From assembly GCA_016712315.1 (NCBI GenBank), contig JADJRG010000013.1:2020001-2084000 (forward strand): DNA of 64,000 nucleotides, written 5' to 3'. Numbering within the stretch: the first letter of the stretch is position 1; each line of letters begins with the position of its first letter. Position numbers and translations under genes: made by a program. The stretch is from Nannocystis sp. GTDB taxonomy: Bacteria; Myxococcota_A; Polyangia; Nannocystales; Nannocystaceae. The notes under the pieces are model-generated. The model was not told the origin of the DNA. It did not search any database and worked only from the letters and a program-made list of their open reading frames with translations. This document shows, piece after piece, positions 47,155 through 56,812 of this stretch.

Positions 47155-49563
47155 TCAGCGAGGATCCGCGCCCCAGAGGGTGGGTGCGTCGGTGAGTTTT
47201 AAAGACAGGGTGCCGCCGCCGTCGAGCTGATCCCAGGTGAGCCACGGGCGATCGAGGGGGGCGCCGTTCCATTGGGCTTCGGCGATGTAGATCATGCCCG
47301 GCTTCGTCGCTCCCTCGGCGAGGATGGTGAGGCGACGATCGGGGGCGGCAGGGTCGCTGAGGTCGAGCTCGATCCGGTCGAAGATCGGGGCGGAGATCCA
47401 AAAGACGTCGGCGCCAGGTAAAGGATAGAGGCCGATCGCGGACCAGATGTACCAGGCGCTCATGGTGCCGGCGTCGTCGTTGCCGGGTAATCCGTCCGGG
47501 CCGCGGCCGTAGTGGCGCTCGCGGGCCCAGGCGACCCAGCGCTGGCTGGCGGCCGGGTCGCCGGTGGCGGTGAAGATGTGGGCGTTATGTAAGGATGGCT
47601 CGTTGGAGTGCCAATAATACGGGACTGGCTCCAAAGGCGTGAACTCGGGGCCCCCCAGGAATTGCTGGGACTGCTCAAAATAGGCGGCGAGGCGCTGGCG
47701 CAGGGCCGGGCGGCCGCCGTGCAGCTCGGCGAGGCCGTCGAGGTCGTGCGGGACCATCCATAAATAATGCCAGGCGGTGCCCTCGGCGTAGTACTTCTGC
47801 CAGGTGAGGGGGTCAAAGCCCTCCGACTCGAAGGAGCCGTCGGCGCGGCGGCCGATGAGGAATTGACGCTGGGGATCCCAGAGGTTCTTGTAATTTTGCG
47901 CGCGCTCGGCGAAGAGGGCGGCGTCGCCCTCTTTGGACAGAGCAGCGGCGAAGCGGCTGAGGGCGGAGTCGGCGTGCGCGAATTCGAGGGTGCGCGCGGC
48001 GGCCGCGGAGACCTCGTCGCTGGCGACCCAGCCGCGGCTGAGATAACCCTCAATGCCGGCGCGGCCGTCGTGGGGCCGCGGCTCGGTGGCGTGCAGGCGG
48101 GCGCCTTCATAGGCGATCTGCGGGTCAAAGCCGGAGATACCCTTCAAGAACGCGTCGGCGAGGACAATGTCCGCGGGGGTGCCGACCATACCGCCGGTAT
48201 ATCCAAAGGCGAGCGGCCACTTGGGGAGGTCGCCGCCCTGCTGGTACATGGTGACGAGGGAGCGCATCATGTCGCCGTGGCGCTGGCGTTGGATGAGGTT
48301 GAATAAGGGGTGGAGGGTGCGGTAGGTGTCCCAGAGGGAGAAATCTGTATAGTAGTGGGCGGCGGGGTCGGTCTGGTGGACAGCGCCGTCAAAGCCGCGA
48401 TACCAACCTCCGACCTCCGAAAATAAGGTGGGGGCGAGCATGGTGTGGTAGAGGGCGCTGTAAAATATGGCGCGCTGATCCGCGGAGCCGCCGAGGACGC
48501 GGATCCGGGCGAGCTCGCGCTGCCAGGCCTCGGCGGCTTCGGCTCGTACGGCGTCGAACTCGAACGTAGGGGCCTCGGCGGCGAGGTTGGCGGCGGCTTG
48601 TTCGACAGAGACGTAGGAGGTCGCGAGGGCGAGCTCGACGGCGGTGTCGCCCGGCGCGAGCTCAAATTGAAGCCAAGCGCCGATCTGGGCGCCCTCCACG
48701 GCGGTCTTTGACGGGGTGAGGAGCTTGTCGTCCGCCCAAACACCATAACCAGCGAAGGGGCGCGAGGCGCGGGCGACAAAATAGGTGGGGACGCCGCCGA
48801 ATCGATCGCTATACCCGCCATGGACGGTCATGACGCCGCGGATGGTCCGGGCCTGAGGGTCGATGACGAGCGACCCGGCAGGGGAGGCGTTGCCGCCGGG
48901 GTTGTAGCCGAGGTCAAAGATTACGGCGGCGTCGGCGTCTTCAGCGTCCCAAGTGTATCGATGCAGCGCGACGTGGTCGGTGGCGGTGAGCTCGGCTTGG
49001 ACGCCAGGGTCGTGGAGGCGGACGGCGTAATAGCCGGGCTCGGCGGACTCTTGGTCGTGGGTGAAGAGAGAGCGGGCGCCGGCGCGCTCGGCCTTGCTTG
49101 GATCGACGCCGGTGGTGGGGGTGACGAGCACGGCGCCGTAGTCGGGCACGCCCATGCCGTTGATCCGCGAGTGACTAAAGCCCCAGATGTGGGTCTGGTC
49201 GTAGTGGTAGCCGGTGCAGTTTAAGAAAGAGAGCTGGAGCTGGGCGAGGCCGGTGTCAGGGCCCGGCTTGACCATGCCAAAGGGGCGCGTGGCGCCAGGG
49301 TTGACGGTGCCGACGCGATAGCCTTGACCTCCTGTGCCGATGAATGGATCGACGTGCTGGGTGAGCTGCTCAACGGGCCACTCGAATGGTTCGGTGGGGC
49401 CGGTGGAGGTGGTCTCCAGGTCAGTGGTGGAGGTGGTCTCCAGGCCGGTGGTCGGGTCGGCGGCGGTCTCGGCGAGGATCTGGCCGTGGGGGGCGGTGCA
49501 GCCGAAGAGCAGGGGCAGGGGCAGGTAGGACAGGAGGTGCGCGGTCGGGCAGGCGCGTGGCAT
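47155..49563 (-). CDS. GH92 family alpha-mannosidase-type lipoprotein
   Basis: The 802-residue protein has a lipoprotein signal (LLSYLPLPLLFGC) and a Thr-rich linker. The N-terminal beta-sandwich begins VDPFIGTGGQGY and includes GYHYDQTHIWGFSHSR. The (alpha/alpha)6 domain has LWDTYRTLHPLFNLIQRQR, YYWHSNEPSLHNAHIF (catalytic Glu region) and LPGNDDAGTMSAWYIWSAIG (catalytic Asp pair). GH92 enzymes are Ca2+-dependent alpha-mannosidases acting mainly on N-glycan or fungal mannan linkages. ATG 49563 is preferred over 49581, since it leaves no acidic residues before the signal. Being lipid-anchored it probably acts at the cell surface on prey glycans. Confidence 0.9.
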   Translation of the reverse strand: MPRACPTAHLLSYLPLPLLFGCTAPHGQILAETAADPTTGLETTSTTDLETTSTGPTEPFEWPVEQLTQHVDPFIGTGGQGYRVGTVNPGATRPFGMVKPGPDTGLAQLQLSFLNCTGYHYDQTHIWGFSHSRINGMGVPDYGAVLVTPTTGVDPSKAERAGARSLFTHDQESAEPGYYAVRLHDPGVQAELTATDHVALHRYTWDAEDADAAVIFDLGYNPGGNASPAGSLVIDPQARTIRGVMTVHGGYSDRFGGVPTYFVARASRPFAGYGVWADDKLLTPSKTAVEGAQIGAWLQFELAPGDTAVELALATSYVSVEQAAANLAAEAPTFEFDAVRAEAAEAWQRELARIRVLGGSADQRAIFYSALYHTMLAPTLFSEVGGWYRGFDGAVHQTDPAAHYYTDFSLWDTYRTLHPLFNLIQRQRHGDMMRSLVTMYQQGGDLPKWPLAFGYTGGMVGTPADIVLADAFLKGISGFDPQIAYEGARLHATEPRPHDGRAGIEGYLSRGWVASDEVSAAAARTLEFAHADSALSRFAAALSKEGDAALFAERAQNYKNLWDPQRQFLIGRRADGSFESEGFDPLTWQKYYAEGTAWHYLWMVPHDLDGLAELHGGRPALRQRLAAYFEQSQQFLGGPEFTPLEPVPYYWHSNEPSLHNAHIFTATGDPAASQRWVAWARERHYGRGPDGLPGNDDAGTMSAWYIWSAIGLYPLPGADVFWISAPIFDRIELDLSDPAAPDRRLTILAEGATKPGMIYIAEAQWNGAPLDRPWLTWDQLDGGGTLSLKLTDAPTLWGADPR

Positions 49564-49697
49564 CTCGGGCGCTTCTAGCATGGTTCAAGGCGGGGTCCCA
49601 TCGCCGCCGCCACCCCGACCCGGAGGCTGAGGTGGACCCGCTCGTCGTGAGAGGGGAAGAGGGTGGGCAGGGGCCGAGGTGGGTCGCGGTGGACCCG

Positions 49698-52067
49698 CTA
49701 ATACTCTAGGCAGAAGCCGAAGGAGGTGGAGTTGTTGGGCTGGATGGTGGCGTTGTAGTCGGCGCCGACGAAGCGGGTTCGGTCGCCTTCAGGGGTGGCG
49801 ACGGCGTTCCAGTGGTTGACGAGGGCGCCTTGGAGGGTGAGCACGACGTACCAGGTGATGGGGGCCTGGCTGGTGTTGGTGACCGTGACAGTGTCACATT
49901 CGCCGGCGGGCCACATGGAGTCGACCTTGCGCTCGAATTCGATGCCGGGTGGGGCGTCTGGATCGGCGCCGCCGGTCGGATCTTCGGTGGGGTCGGCGGT
50001 GTCCGTGGGGTCGCCGGTGGTGGTGGTGTCGCCGGTGGTGTCGGCGGTGGGGTCGGCGGTGGTGTCGCCGGTGGGGTCGAGGCCGCCGTCGGCGATCTGG
50101 CCGGTGCGCAGGCGGAAGTAGGGGGAGCGGACGAGGGCGAGCACGAGGCTGTCGAGGCGGCCCTCTGCGGCGTTGAAGGCGCCCAGCAGCTCCTCTTCGA
50201 CGCAGGCGAGGTCGCCGGGGGCGGCGCTGGCGATGGCGAAGCGGGACCATTGATCGACATAACAGGCGGCGACCTCCTCGCTGTCGCCGAGGACGGCGGC
50301 GAGGCCGGCGAGGCCCTGAAAGGCGGCGTTGGTCGACTGGGTGTGCGAGACCTCGCCGCTGTCATCAATGGTGTGGACGCCGTCGGTGGGGCGCCAACGA
50401 CCGGCGGCGTCAAAGTGCTCAAAGGCGAAGCCGATCGGGTCGATGAGCTTATGACAGCCAGCGCAGGTGGGATCGCTCGAGTGCTGGGCGTAGCGATCGC
50501 GGGTGGAGAGGGCAGGGTCGACGGGGGGCGGCGAGGCGTTGACGGCCGGCGGCGGGGGCGGCATGTGCTGACAAAAGAGGCGCTCGCGGACGACGAGGCC
50601 GCGGTGGATCGGGGAGGAGGAGGTGGGTAAGGCGTGGGTCGTCAACAATGAGCCGTGCGCCAAGACGCCGGCGCCAGCGCCGCGGGTGCGGTTTGTCTTA
50701 ATAAAACCATCGGGGTCGGGCTGGCCGCCGGCGGCCTCGCCGTAGTAGGCGGCGAGGGCTGGGGTGAGGTAGGTCTGGCTGGTGGTGAGCAGCTCGCCTA
50801 AGGTGCCTCCCTCGCGGAAGAGGGCGCCGAAGAGCTTGCGGGTCTCGCCGAGCATGTCAGCGCGGAGCTGCGGGGTGAGGTCGGGGAAGAGGGCTGGATC
50901 GCGGGTGACGAGGGGGAGACGGCCGATCTTGAGCCACTCCTCGGCGAAGCGGTGGAGCATGCGCTCGCTGGTTGGATCGGCCAAAAGACGCTCCGCTTCG
51001 GCGACGAGGACCTCGGGGTCGCTGAGGGCGCCTTCGTCGGCGAGCTGGCTGAGCTGATCGTCAGGGGAGGCGCCGAGGATCAAGTACGAGAGCTCGGCGG
51101 CGAGCTCGTGAGGGGTGAGGGCGTAGTGGCCTTGGCCGTCGGCGCGGCCGAGCTCGGTGCGGTAGAGGAAGCCCGGGGACTGTAAGATGGCGGCGCTGAC
51201 CCAGCGGATCGCGGGGGCGAAGCCGTCCTCGGCTGCGAACTCCTTAAAAAGATCTTCATAACGCTGCTGCTCGGCGGCGCTGAGGGGGCGGCGATAGGCG
51301 CGGCGGCCGAAGTCTTTGATAAAGGCGGCGGCGCACTCTGGCTCGCCGACGCTGACAGGGTCGCAGGGGAGGAAGGCGGCGAGATCGGCGGCGATCTCGT
51401 CGGCGGCGGCCTCGGCGGCCTCGCGGTACTGGCCGGCGAGCAGGGGGGAGACCTTGAGGGCGCTGGCGTTGTTGCTATATCCGTCGATGACGTCGTCCGG
51501 GGCGAAGGTGACGGGGGCGGTGAAGGCGCGGCGGAGGAGGGCGTCGAGGGTCTGTTGATATTCGCGGTGGTCGAGGCGGCGGACGCGGCGGGCGCCCGCG
51601 CCGCTCTGATCGCAGGCGAGGGCGTCGGCGCCGCCTTCACAGTCGTAGGCGCCGGTGGCCCGGGCGACCCACTGCTCGAGGGCGACGTACTCGGGGCTGT
51701 CGCGGGTGAGCACGGCGCCGCCTTGGTGCATCTGCGGGTGCTCGTTGGTGGGTTTTAAGAGGAGGAGCGGCTGGCCTTCGCTCTCAAGGCGGGCGACTTC
51801 GCGCAAGGTGGCGAGGTTGGCGGCGAGCGCTTCTTCGCTGTTGTCGCCGCTTAAGACCATACGGGTGGCCTTGGCGGCGCCTTCGCTGCTGTGACAGCTG
51901 ATGCAGCGGGTGGCGAGCACGGGCTTCCAGACGTGGCGCTCGAAGAACTCGGGGTCTGAGTCGCAGCCTTGATCGCCGCTGTCGTCGCCTTCGCCGCGGC
52001 CGCAGGCGGCGAGGGCGCTGAGAGCGAGGGTGAGGGCGAGGGGGAGGGTGTCGGATGAGATCTTCAT
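49698..52067 (-). CDS. DUF1592-family cytochrome-like protein fused to a CBM2-like domain
   Basis: The 789-residue protein has a lipoprotein signal (LTLALSALAAC) and an N-terminal haem motif CISCH. The block of domains typical of DUF1587/1595/1592/1588/1585 proteins follows (RRLDHREYQQTLDALLRRAF; FGRRAYRRPLSAAEQQRY; CQHMPPPPPAVN; CAGCHKLIDPIGFAFEHFD). After a Thr/Asp linker, the last 90 residues resemble a family-2 carbohydrate-binding module: CDTVTVTNTSQAPITWYVVL, VNHWNAVA, ADYNATIQPNNSTSFGFC. The two Cys sit as in the CBM2 disulphide. It follows the DUF1552 gene by 22 bp in one operon. Confidence 0.85.
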   Translation of the reverse strand: MKISSDTLPLALTLALSALAACGRGEGDDSGDQGCDSDPEFFERHVWKPVLATRCISCHSSEGAAKATRMVLSGDNSEEALAANLATLREVARLESEGQPLLLLKPTNEHPQMHQGGAVLTRDSPEYVALEQWVARATGAYDCEGGADALACDQSGAGARRVRRLDHREYQQTLDALLRRAFTAPVTFAPDDVIDGYSNNASALKVSPLLAGQYREAAEAAADEIAADLAAFLPCDPVSVGEPECAAAFIKDFGRRAYRRPLSAAEQQRYEDLFKEFAAEDGFAPAIRWVSAAILQSPGFLYRTELGRADGQGHYALTPHELAAELSYLILGASPDDQLSQLADEGALSDPEVLVAEAERLLADPTSERMLHRFAEEWLKIGRLPLVTRDPALFPDLTPQLRADMLGETRKLFGALFREGGTLGELLTTSQTYLTPALAAYYGEAAGGQPDPDGFIKTNRTRGAGAGVLAHGSLLTTHALPTSSSPIHRGLVVRERLFCQHMPPPPPAVNASPPPVDPALSTRDRYAQHSSDPTCAGCHKLIDPIGFAFEHFDAAGRWRPTDGVHTIDDSGEVSHTQSTNAAFQGLAGLAAVLGDSEEVAACYVDQWSRFAIASAAPGDLACVEEELLGAFNAAEGRLDSLVLALVRSPYFRLRTGQIADGGLDPTGDTTADPTADTTGDTTTTGDPTDTADPTEDPTGGADPDAPPGIEFERKVDSMWPAGECDTVTVTNTSQAPITWYVVLTLQGALVNHWNAVATPEGDRTRFVGADYNATIQPNNSTSFGFCLEY

Positions 52068-52089
52068 AAATAAGCGATCCTCCAGGCGA

Positions 52090-53382
52090 TCAGGCGCGTA
52101 GGCCCTCGAGCGGGCCGGCGCCGTAGGTGGCGTTGCCGAAGGTGTCGTTGCTGAGGCCCATGGCCTGGCAGATCGAGACGAGCAGGCGGCCGTGCGAGAC
52201 GCCCGGAAATTGCAAGAGACGGCCGCCGCTGGGGAGGTAGCCGCCGGCGCCGCCCGCGAGCACGAAGGGGACGCCGGTGCACACGTGAGCGCGGCTGTCG
52301 CCCATCTCCTTGGCCCAGACGACGAGGGTGTTGTCGAGCAAGGTGCCGTCGCCGTCGGGCTCGGGGATCATGGCGAGGCGCTCGATGAGGCCGCGGAACT
52401 GCTCGGCGAACCAGCGCTCGGCGGCGACGAACTGATCGACGCCGGCGACGTTGGAGTCGTCGATGTGCGAGAGGCTGTGGTGTCCCTCGCTCTGGCCGAG
52501 CCACGAGAGCACGGTGGGGCTGACGGTGTGCGAGAACTGGATCGAGGCGACGCGGGTCATGTCGCAGGCGAGGGCGAGGGTGAGCAGGTCGAGCTGGGCG
52601 GCTCCGACCTCGGGGAAGGCGCCGTTGTCGAGCGCGTTGACGGCGGCAGGGGCGTCCGGGACGGCGCAGCCGACGACGCCGCTGAGGCCCTTCTCGACCT
52701 GGGCGAGGGCCTCTAAGTGGGCGTCGAGCTTGGGGCGCTCCTCCGCGCCGAGCTGGCCGCGGAGGTCGCGTGCTTCATCGACCAAGAGATCGACGACGCG
52801 CTGGCGACGGGCCATGAGCTTCATCGCCTCGGCGTCGCCGCCGACGAAGTCGCCGAAGAGGCGGGTGTAGACTTGGGCGGGGTTGTCGTCGGGGGTGACG
52901 AAGGCGCCGGGGCCGGCGTACGACATGCGGGTCTGGGTGCTGCCTCCCCAGGCGCTGGTCTGGACGCCGAGCTCGAGGGAGGTGAAGCGGGTGTCGGCCT
53001 TCAGCTCCTTGGCGATGTACTGATCGACGGACATGCCGGCGGAGACGTCGGCGAGCGAGCCCTGGTTGGTGAGCATCGCCGCCATGCCGCCCTCATGGTT
53101 GTCAGCGCCGAAGAAGTCGAGGCCGGCGACGACGGTGAGGTGCTCGGCGACCGGCGCGAGCGGCTCCAAGATCGAACCTGTCGGAAAAGACAGGCTGCCA
53201 GGGCCGCCCTCAGGGGTCCACCGCGCCGGCACGGTGCCGTTGGGCGAGAAGAAGACGACGAGGCGGCGGGCGACGCCAGCGGCGGCGGCGCGCCTGGGTC
53301 GCAGGAGGAGGTCGACGAAGGGCGCGGCGACGAGGCCGACGCCGAGGCCGCGGAGGAGGTTGCGCCGGCGGAGCTTGCTCAT
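52090..53382 (-). CDS. DUF1552 family protein
   Basis: The 430-residue protein starts with a twin-arginine-like signal (RRRNLLRGLGVGLVAAPFVD). It then shows the DUF1552 pattern: RLVVFFSPNGTVPARWTPEG, VVAGLDFFGADNHEGGMAAM, MSVDQYIAKELK, SWLGQSEGHHSLSH and NTLVVWAKEMGDSRAHVC. DUF1552 proteins are sulfatase-fold-like relatives nearly always paired with DUF1592 haem proteins in myxobacteria and planctomycetes; their reaction is unknown. It is the promoter-proximal gene of the pair, so both are probably exported together and act in the periplasm or at the surface. Confidence 0.9.
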   Translation of the reverse strand: MSKLRRRNLLRGLGVGLVAAPFVDLLLRPRRAAAAGVARRLVVFFSPNGTVPARWTPEGGPGSLSFPTGSILEPLAPVAEHLTVVAGLDFFGADNHEGGMAAMLTNQGSLADVSAGMSVDQYIAKELKADTRFTSLELGVQTSAWGGSTQTRMSYAGPGAFVTPDDNPAQVYTRLFGDFVGGDAEAMKLMARRQRVVDLLVDEARDLRGQLGAEERPKLDAHLEALAQVEKGLSGVVGCAVPDAPAAVNALDNGAFPEVGAAQLDLLTLALACDMTRVASIQFSHTVSPTVLSWLGQSEGHHSLSHIDDSNVAGVDQFVAAERWFAEQFRGLIERLAMIPEPDGDGTLLDNTLVVWAKEMGDSRAHVCTGVPFVLAGGAGGYLPSGGRLLQFPGVSHGRLLVSICQAMGLSNDTFGNATYGAGPLEGLRA

Positions 53383-53465
53383 ACGCCCACAGGATCGCGA
53401 AGGTGAGGTCTACGTGCCAGCCCAAAGAGGGGCGCTCACGCGCGCGCGCGCAGGGGCGGAGTCGA

Positions 53466-53987
53466 TCAGGGCGCGGCAGGGGCGCCGCCTTCGGGCTTGT
53501 CGCTGGCGCCCGGCGCCGGGGCGGGGGCGTCGACGGTCTGCAATGTGGTCTTGGTGCCGTCCTTGTAGATCCGCTGGCTGGTGCCGTCGGCCTTGAGGAT
53601 CGTGCGGGTGCCGTCGGCGTGCACGAGCACCTTCTCGCCGTCCGCGCCGAGCTCGATCGTCTCGACCTTCATCGTGGCCTTGGTGCCGTCGCCGTAGATG
53701 TTGACGCGGGTGCCGTCGGGCTGGACGATCGTGCCGTCGCGCTTGATCTTGGTCTTGTTGCCCTCAGCGTCGACGATGGTCCCTCCAGGCTTGACGGTGT
53801 ACTGGGCGCCGTCCGGGGTCGTGACGACCTTCTTGCCCAGACTGTCCTCGACCTGCGGCGCCTTGCCGTCCTGGGTCTTGATGTCGACCTCGTCGAGGTC
53901 GCAGGCGCCGGTGAGCGAGAGCGCGGCGCCGAGGCAGACGATCCGCGAGAGGTCGACGAGCTTAGGGCGGTGCGGTGCGGCGGACAT
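53466..53987 (-). CDS. lipoprotein with PDGT-type beta repeats
   Basis: The 173-residue protein has a lipoprotein signal (IVCLGAALSLTGAC). It then carries about eight short repeats built on a Gly-Asp/Asp-Gly turn followed by Thr (TPDGAQYTVKPGGT, AEGNKTKIKRDGT, QPDGTRVNIYGDGT, HADGTRTILKADGT). This is the extended beta pattern of TCP10-C/CPAP G-box-like domains. The tail is Ala/Pro-rich. ATG 53987 puts the signal core close to the N-terminus. A structural or binding role is likely; no enzyme motif is seen. Confidence 0.75.
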   Translation of the reverse strand: MSAAPHRPKLVDLSRIVCLGAALSLTGACDLDEVDIKTQDGKAPQVEDSLGKKVVTTPDGAQYTVKPGGTIVDAEGNKTKIKRDGTIVQPDGTRVNIYGDGTKATMKVETIELGADGEKVLVHADGTRTILKADGTSQRIYKDGTKTTLQTVDAPAPAPGASDKPEGGAPAAP

Positions 53988-54165
53988 CGACGGCCATCGT
54001 ATCACCGCGACGTGAGCCGTTGTCACCTCGCGCGAGGGGCCCCGCACGCGCGCGCGAGGGCCCAATTTCGAGCAGCCTGCGCCCGGCGAGGGGCGTGATC
54101 GATCCAGGTGGCGCCCCTCGCCGGCCAGCTTGCGGCGAGCGGCTCGGACTTCGCATGATGGCTGG

Positions 54166-56781
54166 GTGGCGCCGCCGCAGCTCCAGTCGCGGACCGAAGA
54201 GACGGTGTTCGTCCGCTCTTCGACGGTCTACCTGCGGATCGAGGAGTGCGGGCGGAAGCTCCAAGAGCTGCGCCTGGGGCTCGAGCCGCTGACGATCGGC
54301 CGCGCCGCCGACAACGACGTGGTGATCGGCGCGCGCTGCGTGTCGCTGCACCACGCGCGGATCGACCCGGAGGGGTTCGGCCACCGGATCGTCGACCGCC
54401 GGAGCGAGAGCGGGCTGCTGGTGCGGGGGCAGCGGGTGAGCAGCCACCTGCTGCTCGACGGCGACGTGGTGCGGATCGCCGACCCGTCGACCGGGAACTT
54501 CGTCAGCTTGACCTACCGCGACGTCGGCAAGCAGGCGCAGCGGCAGCCGACGGAGCCGGTGCAGCGGCTGCCCTTGGTCGGCGAGCTCACGACGATCGGG
54601 CGCGAGGGCTGCGACCTCGACCTGCCAAATTTGCAGGTCTCTCGCCTGCACGCGGAGGTGCTGCGGGTCGACGGCGCGCTCGTCCTGCACGACCGCGCGA
54701 GCATCAACGGGGTCTTCGTGAACGGCCAGCGGATCGACAAGCACGCGCTCACGGTGGGCGACGTGATCCAGATCGGGCCGTTCAAGCTGGTGTTCGACGG
54801 GGAGGCGCTCGACCAGTTCGACCAGCAAGGGGCGATGCGCCTCGACGCGCGCAGCCTGACGCGCTCGGCCGGGGGCCGGCGGATCCTCGACCACGCGTCG
54901 CTGGTGGTCGAGCCGTGCGAGTTCGTGGCGATCGTCGGGCCCTCGGGGGCCGGGAAGTCGACGCTGATGGGGGCGCTGTCGGGCTACCAGCACGCCGACG
55001 AGGGGCTGCTCTTGGTCAACGGCGACGACCTGTACGCGAAATTCGACGCGTACCGGGCGGTCGTCGGCTATGTGCCGCAGGACGACATCGTGCACGCGAA
55101 CCTGCGCGTCGATGAGGCGCTGCGCTTCACCGCGGAGCTGCGCCTCTCGCCTGATACGTCGGCGGCGGAGATCGAGGGCAGGATCAGCCGGGTGCTCGAG
55201 GACGTGCGGATGAGCGAGCACCGCCACAAGTCGATCCACCAGCTCTCCGGCGGGCAGCGCAAGCGGGTGTCGATCGCCTCGGAGCTGATCTCCGACCCGA
55301 GCCTCTTCTTTTTAGATGAGCCGACCTCCGGGCTCGACCCGGGGCTCGAGAAGCGGATGATGTACACGCTGCGCTACCTGGCCGACTCGGGGCGCACGGT
55401 GGTGTTGGTCACCCACGCGACGGCGAACATCATGCAGTGCGACCTGGTGGTGTTTATGGCCGACGGCCGGGTGGTGTTCTACGGCCCGCCTGCGGCGGCG
55501 CTCGAGATGTTCAAGGTGACCAGCGGCGACTTCGCGGACATTTATACGAAGCTCGACGGCCAGGTCGGGGCCGAGCCGGACGCGCTGAGCCACGGCGAGC
55601 TGGCGGCGGAGTATACGATCTGGCGCGAGCATCACCCGGAGGCGAAGGCGCCGCCGACGCAGGCGGCGCTGTGGGAGATCCGCTACCGGATGAGCGAAGA
55701 GTACCGCCGCTACGTGTATGAGCGGCAGCAGCGGGCGGACAGCGGGCACGACAGCTCGCTGGCGCCGCTGCCGCTCGACTTGCAGGCGATCGCGCCCGGG
55801 ATGTTTCGCTACCGGGTCGCGGCGCCGGTGATCGGCGGGGTGGCTCGTCCGCGTGAGCCGAGCGAGGTGCGGGTGTCTCTGCTGCGGCAGGCGACGATCC
55901 TGATGCGCCGCTACCTGCGCTTGGTCGTCTCGGACCGGCGAAACCTGTGGATCCTGCTGCTGCAAGCGCCGGTGATCGGGGTGGTGCTGCTGCTGGCGGC
56001 TCGCCGCGAGGCGCTGCAAAACGTGGTGTCGTCGAACGGCCGGCTGCTGCTGTTCTTGCTGGCGGTGGTGGCGGTGTGGTTCGGGGTGCTGAACTCGGTG
56101 CGCGAGGTGACGAAGGAGGCGCGGATCTACCGGCGAGAGCGCCTCGCGAACCTGCGGATCAGCGCGTACCTGTGCTCAAAAGTCGGCGTGCTGGCGGGTC
56201 TGTGCCTGGTCCAGAGCTTGATCCTGGTGCTGGTGATCGCGCTGAAGGTGGACTTCTCGGCGGCGGTGGAGGCGCTGACCGACGAGGGGCTGGTGGCGAT
56301 CGTGCGGGCGCCTCCGTTCGGGCTGTGGGGGGCGACGCTGGTGACGGTGTTTTTGACGTCGCTGACGGGGATCGGGCTGGGGCTGCTGATCTCGACGTTG
56401 GTCTCAAACTCCGACAAGGCGATGAGCGTGGTGCCGCTGGCGCTGATCCCCCAGCTCGTCTTCGCGATGGCGTTGATGCCGCTGCCCGCCGCGATCGCGC
56501 CGATCTCGTACTTGACGGGCGCGCGCTGGGGGATGGAGGCGCTCGGCTCGATCGCGAACATCGTCGAGCCGCGCGACATGACGACCTGCGAGATCCCAGG
56601 CCTGATCCTGACCTGCGAGCCGTTCGCGACGGTGAACTACGACCCGTCGACGCGGCACGTCGTGACGACGTGGACGATCTTGATCGTGTATACGGCGGTC
56701 TGTCTGCTGCTGACGGCGTGGTCGCTGCGGCGCCGCGAGCAGCGAGGGGCGGCGAAGCCGCGAGCGGCGGCAGCGACGTAG
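54166..56781 (+). CDS. ABC-2 type transporter with two N-terminal FHA domains
   Basis: The 871-residue protein is a full ABCG-like half-transporter. Two FHA domains come first (about 25-110: LTIGRAADNDVVIG, CVSLHHARI; and 120-215: TTIGREGCDLDLP, VSRLHAEV, SINGVFVNG). The ATPase follows (about 225-470): Walker A GPSGAGKST, signature LSGGQRKRVS, Walker B LFFLDEPTSGLD and the H-loop VLVTHAT. The last part is an ABC-2 membrane domain of six spans. FHA domains bind phospho-Thr, so Ser/Thr kinases probably regulate transport. The substrate is unknown. GTG 54166 starts just before the first FHA strand; TTG 54130 is an alternative. Confidence 0.9.
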   Translation: MAPPQLQSRTEETVFVRSSTVYLRIEECGRKLQELRLGLEPLTIGRAADNDVVIGARCVSLHHARIDPEGFGHRIVDRRSESGLLVRGQRVSSHLLLDGDVVRIADPSTGNFVSLTYRDVGKQAQRQPTEPVQRLPLVGELTTIGREGCDLDLPNLQVSRLHAEVLRVDGALVLHDRASINGVFVNGQRIDKHALTVGDVIQIGPFKLVFDGEALDQFDQQGAMRLDARSLTRSAGGRRILDHASLVVEPCEFVAIVGPSGAGKSTLMGALSGYQHADEGLLLVNGDDLYAKFDAYRAVVGYVPQDDIVHANLRVDEALRFTAELRLSPDTSAAEIEGRISRVLEDVRMSEHRHKSIHQLSGGQRKRVSIASELISDPSLFFLDEPTSGLDPGLEKRMMYTLRYLADSGRTVVLVTHATANIMQCDLVVFMADGRVVFYGPPAAALEMFKVTSGDFADIYTKLDGQVGAEPDALSHGELAAEYTIWREHHPEAKAPPTQAALWEIRYRMSEEYRRYVYERQQRADSGHDSSLAPLPLDLQAIAPGMFRYRVAAPVIGGVARPREPSEVRVSLLRQATILMRRYLRLVVSDRRNLWILLLQAPVIGVVLLLAARREALQNVVSSNGRLLLFLLAVVAVWFGVLNSVREVTKEARIYRRERLANLRISAYLCSKVGVLAGLCLVQSLILVLVIALKVDFSAAVEALTDEGLVAIVRAPPFGLWGATLVTVFLTSLTGIGLGLLISTLVSNSDKAMSVVPLALIPQLVFAMALMPLPAAIAPISYLTGARWGMEALGSIANIVEPRDMTTCEIPGLILTCEPFATVNYDPSTRHVVTTWTILIVYTAVCLLLTAWSLRRREQRGAAKPRAAAAT

Positions 56782-56812
56782 CCGCCGCCGCTCTTCTCCA
56801 AAAAAGAGACGA

